This document shows positions 1-6,460 of a stretch of DNA of 8,075 bases, piece by piece. The DNA lies in assembly GCA_964453035.1 (NCBI GenBank), contig CAYVOX010000144.1, positions 1 to 8,075 of the forward strand, written 5' to 3'. The DNA is from CAYVOX01 sp964453035 (GTDB lineage: Bacteria > Chloroflexota > Anaerolineae > Anaerolineales > Anaerolineaceae). The position numbers and the translations under genes were made by a program. How positions within the stretch are numbered: the stretch's first letter is position 1; each line of letters opens with the position of its first letter. Under the pieces are notes generated by a model that worked only from the letters and a program-made list of their open reading frames with translations, did not search any database and was not told where the DNA came from.

Positions 1-558
1 CACTTCCCGGGCCTCAAAGTGGTTTCGCCCGGCACCCCGGCGGATGCCAAGGGCCTGCTCAAAGCCGCCATCCGCAGTAACGACCCCATCCTTTTTATTG
101 AACATGCCACCCTGTACCAGACCCGCGGCGAGGTACCCGAAGGCGATTTTGTGGTGCCCATCGGCAAATCCACCGTGCAGCGTCCCGGCAAAGATGTAAC
201 CATCGTGACTTACTCCAAGATGCTGGAAATCTCCACCAAAGCTGCCGACCTGCTGGCCAAAGAAGGGATTGAAGCCGAAATTGTTGACCTGCGCACCCTG
301 CGCCCTCTGGATATGGAACCGGTGATCGAATCCTTCAAGAAAACCAACCGGGCCGTGATTGTTGAGGAAGGTTGGAAATCCTACGGCGTTGGCGCTGAAG
401 TTTCAGCCCGCATTTACGAGCAGGCCTTTGATTACGTAGATGCGCCCATCAAGCGCGTGGCGCAGTTGGAAGTGCCCCTGCCCTACAACCGCACGCTGGA
501 ACAATCGGCCTTGCCCAAAGTTGAAGATGTGGTTGCCGCCGTTAAGGAGGTGCTCTAA
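1..558 (+). CDS. pdhB: Pyruvate (2-oxoacid) dehydrogenase E1 component, beta subunit, 3' part only
   Basis: E1 beta pairs with E1 alpha to form the thiamine-diphosphate-dependent decarboxylase that acylates the lipoyl group of E2; it is cytoplasmic. The frame is open from base 1 (HFPGLKVVSPGTPADAKGLL), so the gene starts upstream and the GTG at 19 is an internal valine. The visible 185 residues are the end of the pyrimidine-binding domain (DPILFIEHATLYQTRGEVPEGD) and the full C-terminal transketolase-like domain (VTIVTYSKMLEISTKAADLL, AEIVDLRTLRPLD, AVIVEEGWKSYGVGAEVSA). It ends in the typical PLPYNRTLEQSALPKVEDVV tail. With a usual length near 325 residues, about 140 are missing. The stop TAA overlaps the next ATG by one base, which implies translational coupling to E2. 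Pyruvate is the most likely substrate, but branched-chain 2-oxoacid or acetoin dehydrogenase E1 beta cannot be excluded without the N-terminus and E1 alpha. Confidence 0.93.
   Translation, partial: HFPGLKVVSPGTPADAKGLLKAAIRSNDPILFIEHATLYQTRGEVPEGDFVVPIGKSTVQRPGKDVTIVTYSKMLEISTKAADLLAKEGIEAEIVDLRTLRPLDMEPVIESFKKTNRAVIVEEGWKSYGVGAEVSARIYEQAFDYVDAPIKRVAQLEVPLPYNRTLEQSALPKVEDVVAAVKEVL
544..550 (+). promoter_or_regulatory. Strong Shine-Dalgarno for the E2 gene inside the E1 beta end
   Basis: AAGGAGG lies in the last codons of the E1 beta gene, 7 nt before the ATG at 558. It fixes that ATG as the E2 start despite the one-base overlap (TAATG), and it allows ribosomes finishing E1 beta to start E2. 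Confidence 0.8.
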
Positions 559-1808
559 TGGCAGAGACCGTGCAAATGCCCAAGCTGGGTTTTGACATGG
601 CTGAAGGCACCCTGGTCCGGTGGGTCAAAGCCGAGGGTGACGCGATTAACAAGGGTGAAGTTCTCGCCGAAATTGAGACCGACAAAGCTACGGTAGAGGT
701 TGAGTCTCCCTACACCGGCGTCGTCGCCCGCCACCTGGTGGCGCAAAAGGATATTGTCCCGGTTGGCACCCCCATTGCGATCATCGCCGCCCCCGGAGAA
801 AAGCTGGAAGCCCCCACCCCCGCGCCTCAAAGAGCCAAACCCGCAGAAGCAGCCCAAAAACCTGCCGCTACCCCCGCAAGCCCGGCCCAGCCCTCAACAC
901 CAGCCCCGGCTCCCGGTGGACCTGTCAAAGCCTCGCCGCTGGCCCGCAAGATGGCTCAGGACGCCCGCGTGGACTTGAGCCAGCTCAAGGGAAGCGGCCC
1001 GGGTGGGCGCATTGTGCGCAAGGATATCGAAACCGCCCTTAAAGCTGCGCCAGTCCAGGCAGCCGCCCAACCCACGCCCTCTGCCCTGCCTGCGCCCACT
1101 TTTGCGCCCGTCACCACCGCGCCTGAAGACCTACGCGTGCCCGTTGATAAACTGCGCGCAGCGATTGCGCGGCGCATGGTGGAATCCAAGCAGCAATTCC
1201 CGCATTTCTATGTGACCCACGCCTACGATGTTGCCGCCCTGCTGGATTTGCGCAAACAGGTCAACGCTCTACTGCCCGAAGAGCAAAAACTCTCGGTTAA
1301 CGACTTTTTGGTCAAGGCGGTCGCCCTGTGCCTCAGGCAGTTCCCCAACCTCAACGCCTCGCTTGCCGCCAACGAGATTATCCGCTATGGGCACGTCAAC
1401 ATCGGTATTGCCGTAGCGCTCGATTCCGGCCTGCTGACCGTCGTGTGCCGCGACGCCGACCTGAAACCGGTGCGCCAGATCTCTGCTGAAGTCAAAGAGA
1501 TGGTTTCCCGCGCGCGCTCCGGCAAGGTGCGCCCGGAGGATATCGAAGGCTCCACTTTCTCTATCAGCAACCTGGGCATGTTTGATGTTGCCCATTTCAC
1601 CGCCATCATCAATCCACCAGAAGCCGCCATTTTAGCGGTCGGCTCAGCACAGGCGGTGCCGGTGGTGGTGGAAGGTGAAGTGCGGGCCGGGATGCGCATG
1701 AACGCCACCATTTCGGTGGATCACCGCGTCTCAGATGGTGCTGAAGGCGCCCGCTTTATGCAAAAACTGGCTGAATACATCGAACGCCCGATTGCGTTGA
1801 TGATTTAG
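558..1808 (+). CDS. pdhC: Dihydrolipoyl acyltransferase (E2) of a 2-oxoacid dehydrogenase, probably pyruvate dehydrogenase
   Basis: E2 is the core of the complex: it carries the acyl group on lipoate and passes it to CoA. The 416-residue protein has the classic order. A single lipoyl domain (about 1-80) has the lipoylated lysine at K43 in EIETDKATVEVES. An Ala/Pro linker (about 84-122) follows, then a peripheral-subunit-binding domain (about 124-162, SPLARKMAQDARVDLSQLKGSG...GRIVRKDIE). A second Ala/Pro linker leads to the catalytic domain (about 190-416). The active-site motif DHRVSDG gives His389 and Asp393, and STFSISNLGMFDVAHFTAIINPP is the conserved CoA-site region. One lipoyl domain is usual for non-enterobacterial E2s. 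The gene is coupled to E1 beta upstream and is followed by an intrinsic terminator, so no E3 gene follows in this operon. Substrate assignment (pyruvate versus branched-chain) is by similarity of style and is not certain. Confidence 0.92.
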   Translation: MAETVQMPKLGFDMAEGTLVRWVKAEGDAINKGEVLAEIETDKATVEVESPYTGVVARHLVAQKDIVPVGTPIAIIAAPGEKLEAPTPAPQRAKPAEAAQKPAATPASPAQPSTPAPAPGGPVKASPLARKMAQDARVDLSQLKGSGPGGRIVRKDIETALKAAPVQAAAQPTPSALPAPTFAPVTTAPEDLRVPVDKLRAAIARRMVESKQQFPHFYVTHAYDVAALLDLRKQVNALLPEEQKLSVNDFLVKAVALCLRQFPNLNASLAANEIIRYGHVNIGIAVALDSGLLTVVCRDADLKPVRQISAEVKEMVSRARSGKVRPEDIEGSTFSISNLGMFDVAHFTAIINPPEAAILAVGSAQAVPVVVEGEVRAGMRMNATISVDHRVSDGAEGARFMQKLAEYIERPIALMI

Positions 1809-1826
1809 CTGAATTAACTCCACCCT

Positions 1827-1874
1827 TATGGAACCCTGAAAGCCTCACAACTTTCAGGGTTTTAATGTTCCATA
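1827..1874. repeat. Outer inverted repeat overlapping the terminator stem
   Basis: TATGGAAC (1827-1834) is repeated inverted as GTTCCATA (1867-1874). The left arm shares AAC with the terminator's left arm, so the two pairings partly compete for the same bases and cannot both form in full. It spans the convergent junction and reaches into slt coding sequence. It may be chance or a longer alternative fold on either transcript. Confidence 0.5.
1832..1863 (+). terminator. Intrinsic terminator after the E2 gene
   Basis: A perfect 11-bp stem (AACCCTGAAAG at 1832-1842, CTTTCAGGGTT at 1851-1861) encloses an 8-nt loop and ends in TTTT (1860-1863). It lies 23 nt after the E2 stop, so it should end the plus-strand E1 beta-E2 transcript. 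The downstream arm is also the last codons of the convergent slt gene, whose stop is at 1854-1856. In the minus direction no T-tract follows the stem, so a bidirectional role is less well supported. Confidence 0.8.
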
Positions 1875-4271
1875 TACCTTCTGGTACAACCAGGCGTTCT
1901 CATAGATGCGCATGACGTAATCACGGGTTTCTTTGATCCGGATAACCTCCAGGAAGAGGTCGGGGTCGCCGCCGGAAAGCTCGCGCCACGCCTGGGCATT
2001 GCCCGGCCCGCCGTTGTAGGCTGCCAGGGCGGCAAACAGGTCTCCGCCGAAGCCATCCCGCTGGCGCGCCAGGTAACGCGCCCCCATGCGCAGGTTAATC
2101 ACCGGGCGCAAAAGGTTTGCTTCATCATAATTGGGAGGCCAGGCCATTTGCCGGGCAATTTCCGCGCCGGTGGCAGGCATGATTTGCATCAGCCCCCGCG
2201 CTCCTGCGCTGGAATAAGCAAACCCCTCAAACAGGCTCTCCTGGCGGATGACGCTGTAGAGCAGGTATGGGTTGAACTTTTCAGCCTGCGCGGCAGCCAC
2301 GATATCCTCCCGGAAAAACAGGCCAAAGCGCACATGGTTGAGGTATGTGGGCGCCATAGCCGTACCGGCAGCATCTATGCCAGCCAGGTTGAGGATCTCG
2401 CGGCTGAGCAGGATGGCCGTGCGGTAACAACCAATCTTCACCATGTGATTCATCAACCTGAAGCTCCTTGCCGCGTCTTTAACAATTTCCTCGCGCACTG
2501 CTTCAAACTCATTGCGCCCCTCGGCATACAACCCCAACTCCCAGAAGGCATTACCGCGTGCAATGCGCGCATCCTGTGCCAAGTCGCCCAGCGAGCCCAG
2601 GTCTGTTTCAGCCGGAAAGTTAAACGTGATGCGCAGCCACCCTTCGGCCAGGCGGCGCTCATCGCTGCTGATGGCCTGCGGCTTGAAGGCCTGCAGACTG
2701 GTAAACGGCAGCATCCCTTGCAGCATTTCAGCAGCCCGCTCGCTGTAATAACCGGTGGGGTCGCGTTGCGCGGCTACCTCCAGGCTGGTACGCGCAGAAA
2801 TCGTATCCCCCTGCGCCTGCTGCACCTTGCCAATCCACAGATAAGCAGCCGATTGCTCCCCCGGCTCCGCGGAAAGAGCCGCGGCCCGCTGGAAAACGGT
2901 CAGCGCTTTGGGGTAATCGGGGATGCGGTAGTACGTCACGCCGGCCAGCAGCAGAGAACGGAAGCCCCACTCGGATGCCGGGTACTCCGTCATGGTCCGC
3001 TCCCAGATTGGGGCAGCCTCAACCAGCTTGTTATTGCGCTCCAAGATGCGCGCAGCTTCAAAAAGGTAAGAGGGCGCCTCAGGGGATTGCGGCGAACGCC
3101 TCACAAACTCCAGCAGCGTGCGGGAGGCTTCGGAATACTGGTTGAGCTGTGTCCACTGGGTGTAGGCTTTTTCATCCCAGGCCGCCGCCCAGAAGCGGTC
3201 TTTTCCGTGGTCGCGGATGAGCGCATCCCACTCAGCAATCGCCTCCTGCGGGCGTTCCAGCATTTGCAGGGAAAGCGCCTTAAAATGGTGCGCCTGACCG
3301 TCGTGGTTGGGGGTGCGCGCAAGGTAGCGGTTGAACGCCTCGATGGCATAGCCGTACTGCCCGGCATAGTAATTCGTCATGCCGCGCGAGAGTTCATCCA
3401 CCGCCACGCCGGCATTCACCAGCGCCACCAGCCCGGAGTAGCTGTCGTAAGCGCGCGGATAATTGTTGATGGAATCCTGGTAGCGGGCAAAGGCTTGCTG
3501 GTATTCTCCCATGCTGATGTACGCCTGCCCGGCCAGAAAGTTAGCCTGGGCACGGTAATATTCGTTCTGGGTAGAGTCATAGACCGCCAGGTAGGTGCGC
3601 AGGGCGTTTTTCACATCGCCTACCCGGGCATACATGCGCCCCACCTTAAGCTCAATAGCCGTAGCCGGGGTCAGTTGCGCGGCTTGTGCGGCATTCTGGT
3701 AGGCAGCCAGCGCCTGGGAGTATTCGCCCATCACCTGCAGCAGGTCGCCGCGTTTGTTTTCAATATAAGCTTGTAAAACACCCGGTTTTAGTTTTAGATA
3801 CTGGGCATAAGCCTCAACAGCTTTGGACAGGTTGTTTTGAACTTCATACGCCCGCCCGATAAAATAATACGCAGGTGCGGCAGCCTGTGTGAGGGGGTAA
3901 CGTGCCACCACGCCGTTCAGGATCGTGATGGCGGTGAGCGGGTCGGCTGAGAGCAATTCAACCCGCCCCAGGCCGGTCTGGGCAGCAGCGCGGGTTTCAT
4001 CATCCTGGGCACCCGCCTGGGCCGTCTGATATTCGCGCTTGGCCTTGTCGTAATCCCCCGCCAGCAGCGCTTGCTCCCCCAGTTCCAGCCGCACAACCGG
4101 CAGCGGCGTGGGCGTTGCGGTTGGGGTTGCGGTGGGGCGCAACGTGGCTGTCGCCGTGGGTGAGGGTGTCACCGTTGGGGTCGGCGTGGCAAAGAATGGC
4201 AGCGGCAGCGCGGAACAGGCGCTCAGCGCAAGGCTGGCAGCCAGGTAGATGAGAAGCAAGCGTTTTAGCAT
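1854..4271 (-). CDS. Surface lipoprotein with TPR-like region and C-terminal Slt-type lytic transglycosylase domain
   Basis: Predicted to cleave the MurNAc-GlcNAc bond of peptidoglycan with anhydro-MurNAc formation, anchored to the outer face of the membrane. I chose the ATG at 4271 (805 residues). It begins MLKRLLLIYLAASLALSAC, a signal peptide with lipobox LSAC and lipidated Cys19. The ATG at 4340, in the same frame, would put 23 residues before the signal peptide and place the promoter inside the gene. A Thr/Pro/Ser/Ala linker follows (about 26-58), then a long helical region of TPR-like repeats (about 61-640; for example YYFIGRAYEVQNNLSKAVEAY, FLAGQAYISMGEYQQAFARY). The C-terminal domain (about 655-800) has the family motifs: catalytic Glu678 in VIRQES, GLMQIMP at 693-699, AAYNGGPG at 750-757, and ETRDYVMRI near the end. 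This layout resembles E. coli Slt70 (helical superhelix plus lysozyme-like domain), but with a lipid anchor and a linker. It is monocistronic and convergent with the E2 gene. Confidence 0.9.
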   Translation of the reverse strand: MLKRLLLIYLAASLALSACSALPLPFFATPTPTVTPSPTATATLRPTATPTATPTPLPVVRLELGEQALLAGDYDKAKREYQTAQAGAQDDETRAAAQTGLGRVELLSADPLTAITILNGVVARYPLTQAAAPAYYFIGRAYEVQNNLSKAVEAYAQYLKLKPGVLQAYIENKRGDLLQVMGEYSQALAAYQNAAQAAQLTPATAIELKVGRMYARVGDVKNALRTYLAVYDSTQNEYYRAQANFLAGQAYISMGEYQQAFARYQDSINNYPRAYDSYSGLVALVNAGVAVDELSRGMTNYYAGQYGYAIEAFNRYLARTPNHDGQAHHFKALSLQMLERPQEAIAEWDALIRDHGKDRFWAAAWDEKAYTQWTQLNQYSEASRTLLEFVRRSPQSPEAPSYLFEAARILERNNKLVEAAPIWERTMTEYPASEWGFRSLLLAGVTYYRIPDYPKALTVFQRAAALSAEPGEQSAAYLWIGKVQQAQGDTISARTSLEVAAQRDPTGYYSERAAEMLQGMLPFTSLQAFKPQAISSDERRLAEGWLRITFNFPAETDLGSLGDLAQDARIARGNAFWELGLYAEGRNEFEAVREEIVKDAARSFRLMNHMVKIGCYRTAILLSREILNLAGIDAAGTAMAPTYLNHVRFGLFFREDIVAAAQAEKFNPYLLYSVIRQESLFEGFAYSSAGARGLMQIMPATGAEIARQMAWPPNYDEANLLRPVINLRMGARYLARQRDGFGGDLFAALAAYNGGPGNAQAWRELSGGDPDLFLEVIRIKETRDYVMRIYENAWLYQKVYGTLKP

Positions 4272-4277
4272 GAAAAA

Positions 4278-4306
4278 CTTATACTGGATTATTCGTAAGC
4301 TGTCAA
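4278..4306 (-). promoter_or_regulatory. Sigma-70-type promoter for slt, predicted leaderless
   Basis: Read on the minus strand, a perfect -35 TTGACA (4306-4301) is separated by exactly 17 bp from -10 TATAAG (4283-4278, 5 of 6 to consensus). If the last base of the -10 is position -7, transcription starts at 4271, which is the A of the chosen ATG. No Shine-Dalgarno sequence precedes that ATG (AGTATAAGTTTTTC lies upstream), as expected for a leaderless mRNA. The promoter overlaps the frame of the longer alternative start at 4340, which argues against it. Confidence 0.72.
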
Positions 4307-4329
4307 TCATCCACATTTCAAGTTCATGT

Positions 4330-4345
4330 AAAGATAGCAATCTTT
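4330..4345. promoter_or_regulatory. Small dyad between the divergent promoters, possible operator
   Basis: AAAGAT (4330-4335) and ATCTTT (4340-4345) form a 6-bp inverted repeat with a 4-bp spacer. It touches the first base of the mtnA -35 box and lies 23 bp beyond the slt -35 box. A regulator bound here could affect both promoters. The dyad is short and AT-rich, so chance is quite possible. Confidence 0.25.
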
Positions 4346-4373
4346 TGACAAACTGGCTATTGGGAAGTATACT
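4345..4373 (+). promoter_or_regulatory. Sigma-70-type promoter for the mtnA operon
   Basis: A perfect -35 TTGACA (4345-4350), 17-bp spacer and -10 TATACT (4368-4373, 5 of 6) predict a start near 4380. That gives a leader of about 39 nt before the ATG at 4419. It is divergent from the slt promoter, with 38 bp between the two -35 boxes. It is the only clear promoter for the three-gene mtnA-adenosine kinase-ahcY unit. Confidence 0.72.
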
Positions 4374-4386
4374 TCCAGCGCAATCT

Positions 4387-4412
4387 AACGCTCTCGTTGG
4401 AGGGCGTTTTTT
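4387..4412 (+). terminator. Terminator-like hairpin in the mtnA leader (candidate attenuator)
   Basis: AACGCTCTC (4387-4395) pairs with GAGGGCGTT (4400-4408) over 9 bp, one of them G-U, around a GTTG tetraloop. Six Ts follow (4407-4412, the first two in the stem). No plus-strand gene lies upstream to be terminated: the hairpin sits about 7 nt after the predicted start of the mtnA transcript and 6 nt before its ATG. The right arm contains GGAGGG (4399-4404), the only good Shine-Dalgarno sequence in the leader, although it is 14 nt from the ATG at 4419. The element could attenuate transcription, mask the ribosome site, or simply stabilise the 5' end. What would open it is not visible. Confidence 0.5.
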
Positions 4413-4418
4413 GGTGTT

Positions 4419-5471
4419 ATGCGCATGCGAACCGTCGAGTGGGATGAGAATACCTGCCAGATTCGATTAATCGATCAGCGGCTGCTGCCCGGCCGGTTTG
4501 AGCTCTACCACTGCAAAGATATCCCGTCCGTTATCTTCTCCATTCAACATATGGTGGTGCGCGGAGCCCCCGCGATTGGCGCCGCGGCTGCTTTTGGCAT
4601 GGCCCTGGCGGCCTGCCAGTCCAAAGCAACCACCCTTCCCGCCCTGCAGAAAGAACTTGCCGCAACCGCCCTGGAATTGATTGATTCTCGCCCAACCGCG
4701 GTCAACCTGGCCTGGGCGGTAAACCGCATGCTCGCTTTAGTCCAACAGGCCGCCGGTTCCACAGATGACCTGCGCCGCAGTATGCTAAACGAGGCGCAAG
4801 CCATCGCCGATGAGGACGTGCGCGCCAACCTGCACATGGCTGAACTGGGTGCTAACCTGATTAATGACGGCGACACCATCATCCACCACTGCAACACTGG
4901 CTCGCTCGCCACGGTAGATTGGGGCACGGCGCTGGGCGTCATCCGCAGGGCGCACGAGCAGGGCAAGCGCCTTCACATTCTGGTGGATGAAACCCGTCCC
5001 CGGCTTCAAGGCGCGCGTCTCACCGCCTGGGAATTGGAGCAGTACGGCATCCCATATGAAATCATCACCGATAACGCCGCCGGGTACTTTTTACGCAGTG
5101 GCGAGGTGGATAAAGTCCTCTTCGGCGCCGACCGCGTCGCCGCCAATGGCGACGTGGCCAACAAGGTCGGCAGCTATATGCTGGCCCTGGCCGCCCACGC
5201 CAACGGCGTGCCCGTTTATTCAGTCTTTCCCACCACCACGCTTGATCTCAACCTGCCCTCCGGCGAGCTCATCCCCATCGAAGCGCGCGACCCGGCCGAA
5301 GTGCTGGATATCCAGATTCACGGTCAAGCCGTCGCGCCAGAAGGCGCCCAAGCGCGCAACCCGGCTTTTGACGTCACCCCGCACGCCCTCATCACCGCCC
5401 TGGTGACGGATGCCGGCATTGTTTACCCGCCTTTCAATCTCAATCTCCCGCTGACCCTGAGAGGAGCATGA
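4419..5471 (+). CDS. mtnA: S-methyl-5-thioribose-1-phosphate isomerase
   Basis: MtnA converts 5-methylthioribose-1-phosphate to 5-methylthioribulose-1-phosphate in methionine salvage; it is cytoplasmic and related to eIF2B subunits. The 350-residue protein is of normal family length. It shows RGAPAIGAAAAFG (48-60), HHCNTGSLAT with the catalytic cysteine C158, DETRPRLQGARLTAWEL (190-206), and FGADRVAANGDVANKVGSY with the catalytic aspartate D238. The start could be 4419 or the in-frame ATG at 4425; family members often begin MRTVEW, which favours 4425, and neither has well-spaced Shine-Dalgarno support. It is first of a three-gene operon with adenosine kinase and ahcY, consistent with recycling of SAM by-products. 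Some MtnA relatives also isomerise 5-deoxyribose-1-phosphate or ribose phosphates, and no MTA phosphorylase is seen here to fix the substrate. Confidence 0.93.
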   Translation: MRMRTVEWDENTCQIRLIDQRLLPGRFELYHCKDIPSVIFSIQHMVVRGAPAIGAAAAFGMALAACQSKATTLPALQKELAATALELIDSRPTAVNLAWAVNRMLALVQQAAGSTDDLRRSMLNEAQAIADEDVRANLHMAELGANLINDGDTIIHHCNTGSLATVDWGTALGVIRRAHEQGKRLHILVDETRPRLQGARLTAWELEQYGIPYEIITDNAAGYFLRSGEVDKVLFGADRVAANGDVANKVGSYMLALAAHANGVPVYSVFPTTTLDLNLPSGELIPIEARDPAEVLDIQIHGQAVAPEGAQARNPAFDVTPHALITALVTDAGIVYPPFNLNLPLTLRGA

Positions 5472-5482
5472 ACGCAAGATGA
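5468..5482 (+). other. Four-codon frame bridging mtnA stop and adenosine kinase start
   Basis: The mtnA stop TGA (5469-5471) overlaps an ATG at 5468. This opens a frame M-N-A-R-stop whose TGA (5480-5482) overlaps the adenosine kinase ATG at 5479. Two ATGA overlaps therefore lie 11 nt apart. The Shine-Dalgarno-like GAGGAG (5461-5466) is 12 nt from the ATG at 5479 and only 1 nt from the ATG at 5468. The arrangement could let terminating ribosomes reinitiate on the kinase gene, or it may be fortuitous. Confidence 0.3.
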
Positions 5483-6438
5483 CCATTGTTTGCACCGGTT
5501 CAATCGCCTACGATTACCTGATGACCTTCCCGGGTCACTTCCGCGATCATATCCTGCCCGACCAGCTTGAACACATCAGCCTGTCCTTCCTGGTGGATAG
5601 CATGGTTCGCCAGCGGGGTGGAACCGCCCCCAATATCGCCTACACCCTGGCTCTCCTGGGCGAGCGCCCCCTCATGGTGGGCACCGTCGGCGAGGATTTT
5701 GAAGATTACCGCAACTGGCTGGAAAGCAAAGGGGTTGATACCCGCTTTGCGCGCGTCATCCCTGGCAAATTCACTGCTTCCTTCTTTGTGAACACCGACC
5801 TGGCAAATAACCAGATTGCCAGCTTTTACACCGGCGCCATGGCCCATGCCGCGGAAATCTCCCTCAGCGAGCTGAGCGCTCATCACCCTGAGTTGGTAGT
5901 CATCTCTCCGAACGACCCGACGGCCATGGACGTGTATGCCGCGCAGAGCAAAGAGCTGGGCATCCCCTATTTATATGACCCCGGTCAACAAATTGTGCGC
6001 GTCAGCGCGGATGTGCTGCGGCGCGGCGTGGATGGCGCCTACAGCCTGTTCGTCAATGAATACGAGTTCGGTTTGCTGCAAAAACACACCGGCCTCACCC
6101 CCCGGCAAATCATGGGCATGGTTGAGTTGCTGGTGGTGACCCTCGGCAAAGATGGCGCTAACATCTACGTCGAAGGCGACGAGTACCATATCCCCGTCAT
6201 CCCCCCAACCCACATTGTTGATCCCACCGGCGTGGGCGATGCCTTCCGAGGCGGTTTTTTGCGCGGCACACGCCTGGGATTAGACTGGCAAACCTGCGGG
6301 CAGATGGGCGCCCTGGCAGCCACCTACTGCCTGGAACAACCCGGCACGCAAAATCACGTTTACACCCCCGCCCAATTCGTAGCCCGCTACCGCGAGCACT
6401 TTGACGACCGCGGCGCTTTAGACAGCCTTTTATCATAA
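5479..6438 (+). CDS. PfkB-family adenosine kinase
   Basis: Predicted to phosphorylate adenosine to AMP with ATP in the cytoplasm. The 319-residue protein opens with TGSIAYDYLMTFPGHF and SLSFLVDSMVRQRGG (the first PfkB signature, GG at 47-48). It carries the second signature DPTGVGDAFRGGF (248-260), with Asp254 as catalytic base and the preceding glycines forming the anion hole. VNEYEFGLL (192-200) and TLGKDGANIY (221-230) are also typical of the fold. From memory, the N-terminal TGSIAxDxLMxFPGxF and the SLSFLVD stretch match the mycobacterial adenosine kinase (Rv2202c type) rather than ribokinases or fructokinases. The neighbour ahcY, which produces adenosine, supports this. It starts 7 nt after the mtnA stop and ends 22 nt before ahcY. 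A different nucleoside or sugar substrate remains possible. Confidence 0.85.
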   Translation: MTIVCTGSIAYDYLMTFPGHFRDHILPDQLEHISLSFLVDSMVRQRGGTAPNIAYTLALLGERPLMVGTVGEDFEDYRNWLESKGVDTRFARVIPGKFTASFFVNTDLANNQIASFYTGAMAHAAEISLSELSAHHPELVVISPNDPTAMDVYAAQSKELGIPYLYDPGQQIVRVSADVLRRGVDGAYSLFVNEYEFGLLQKHTGLTPRQIMGMVELLVVTLGKDGANIYVEGDEYHIPVIPPTHIVDPTGVGDAFRGGFLRGTRLGLDWQTCGQMGALAATYCLEQPGTQNHVYTPAQFVARYREHFDDRGALDSLLS

Positions 6439-6460
6439 TTCAACCTTCAGGAGGAAGTAA

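Noticed and set aside
19..558. E1 beta as a short complete gene starting at GTG 19
   Set aside because: The frame is open to base 1 and the upstream codons (HFPGLK) match the family, so the gene is cut by the window edge rather than short.
2148..3776. A 542-codon open frame on the plus strand opposite the transglycosylase gene
   Set aside because: It is the antisense of a gene with clear domains, motifs and signal peptide. Its translation has no recognisable domain, and its start at 2148 has no convincing ribosome site. Long antisense frames are common in G+C-rich genes.
4272..4340. N-terminal extension of the transglycosylase to the ATG at 4340
   Set aside because: It would place 23 charged and mixed residues before a complete signal peptide and would put a near-perfect promoter within the coding sequence.
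4374..4418. A SAM or SAH riboswitch ahead of the mtnA-ahcY operon
   Set aside because: The predicted leader is only about 39 nt and contains one hairpin. The multi-helix cores of known SAM and SAH riboswitches do not fit.
4297..4470. Small plus-strand frame covering the divergent promoter region and the mtnA start
   Set aside because: It starts within the slt signal peptide region, crosses both promoters and overlaps mtnA out of frame, with low-complexity translation and no ribosome site.
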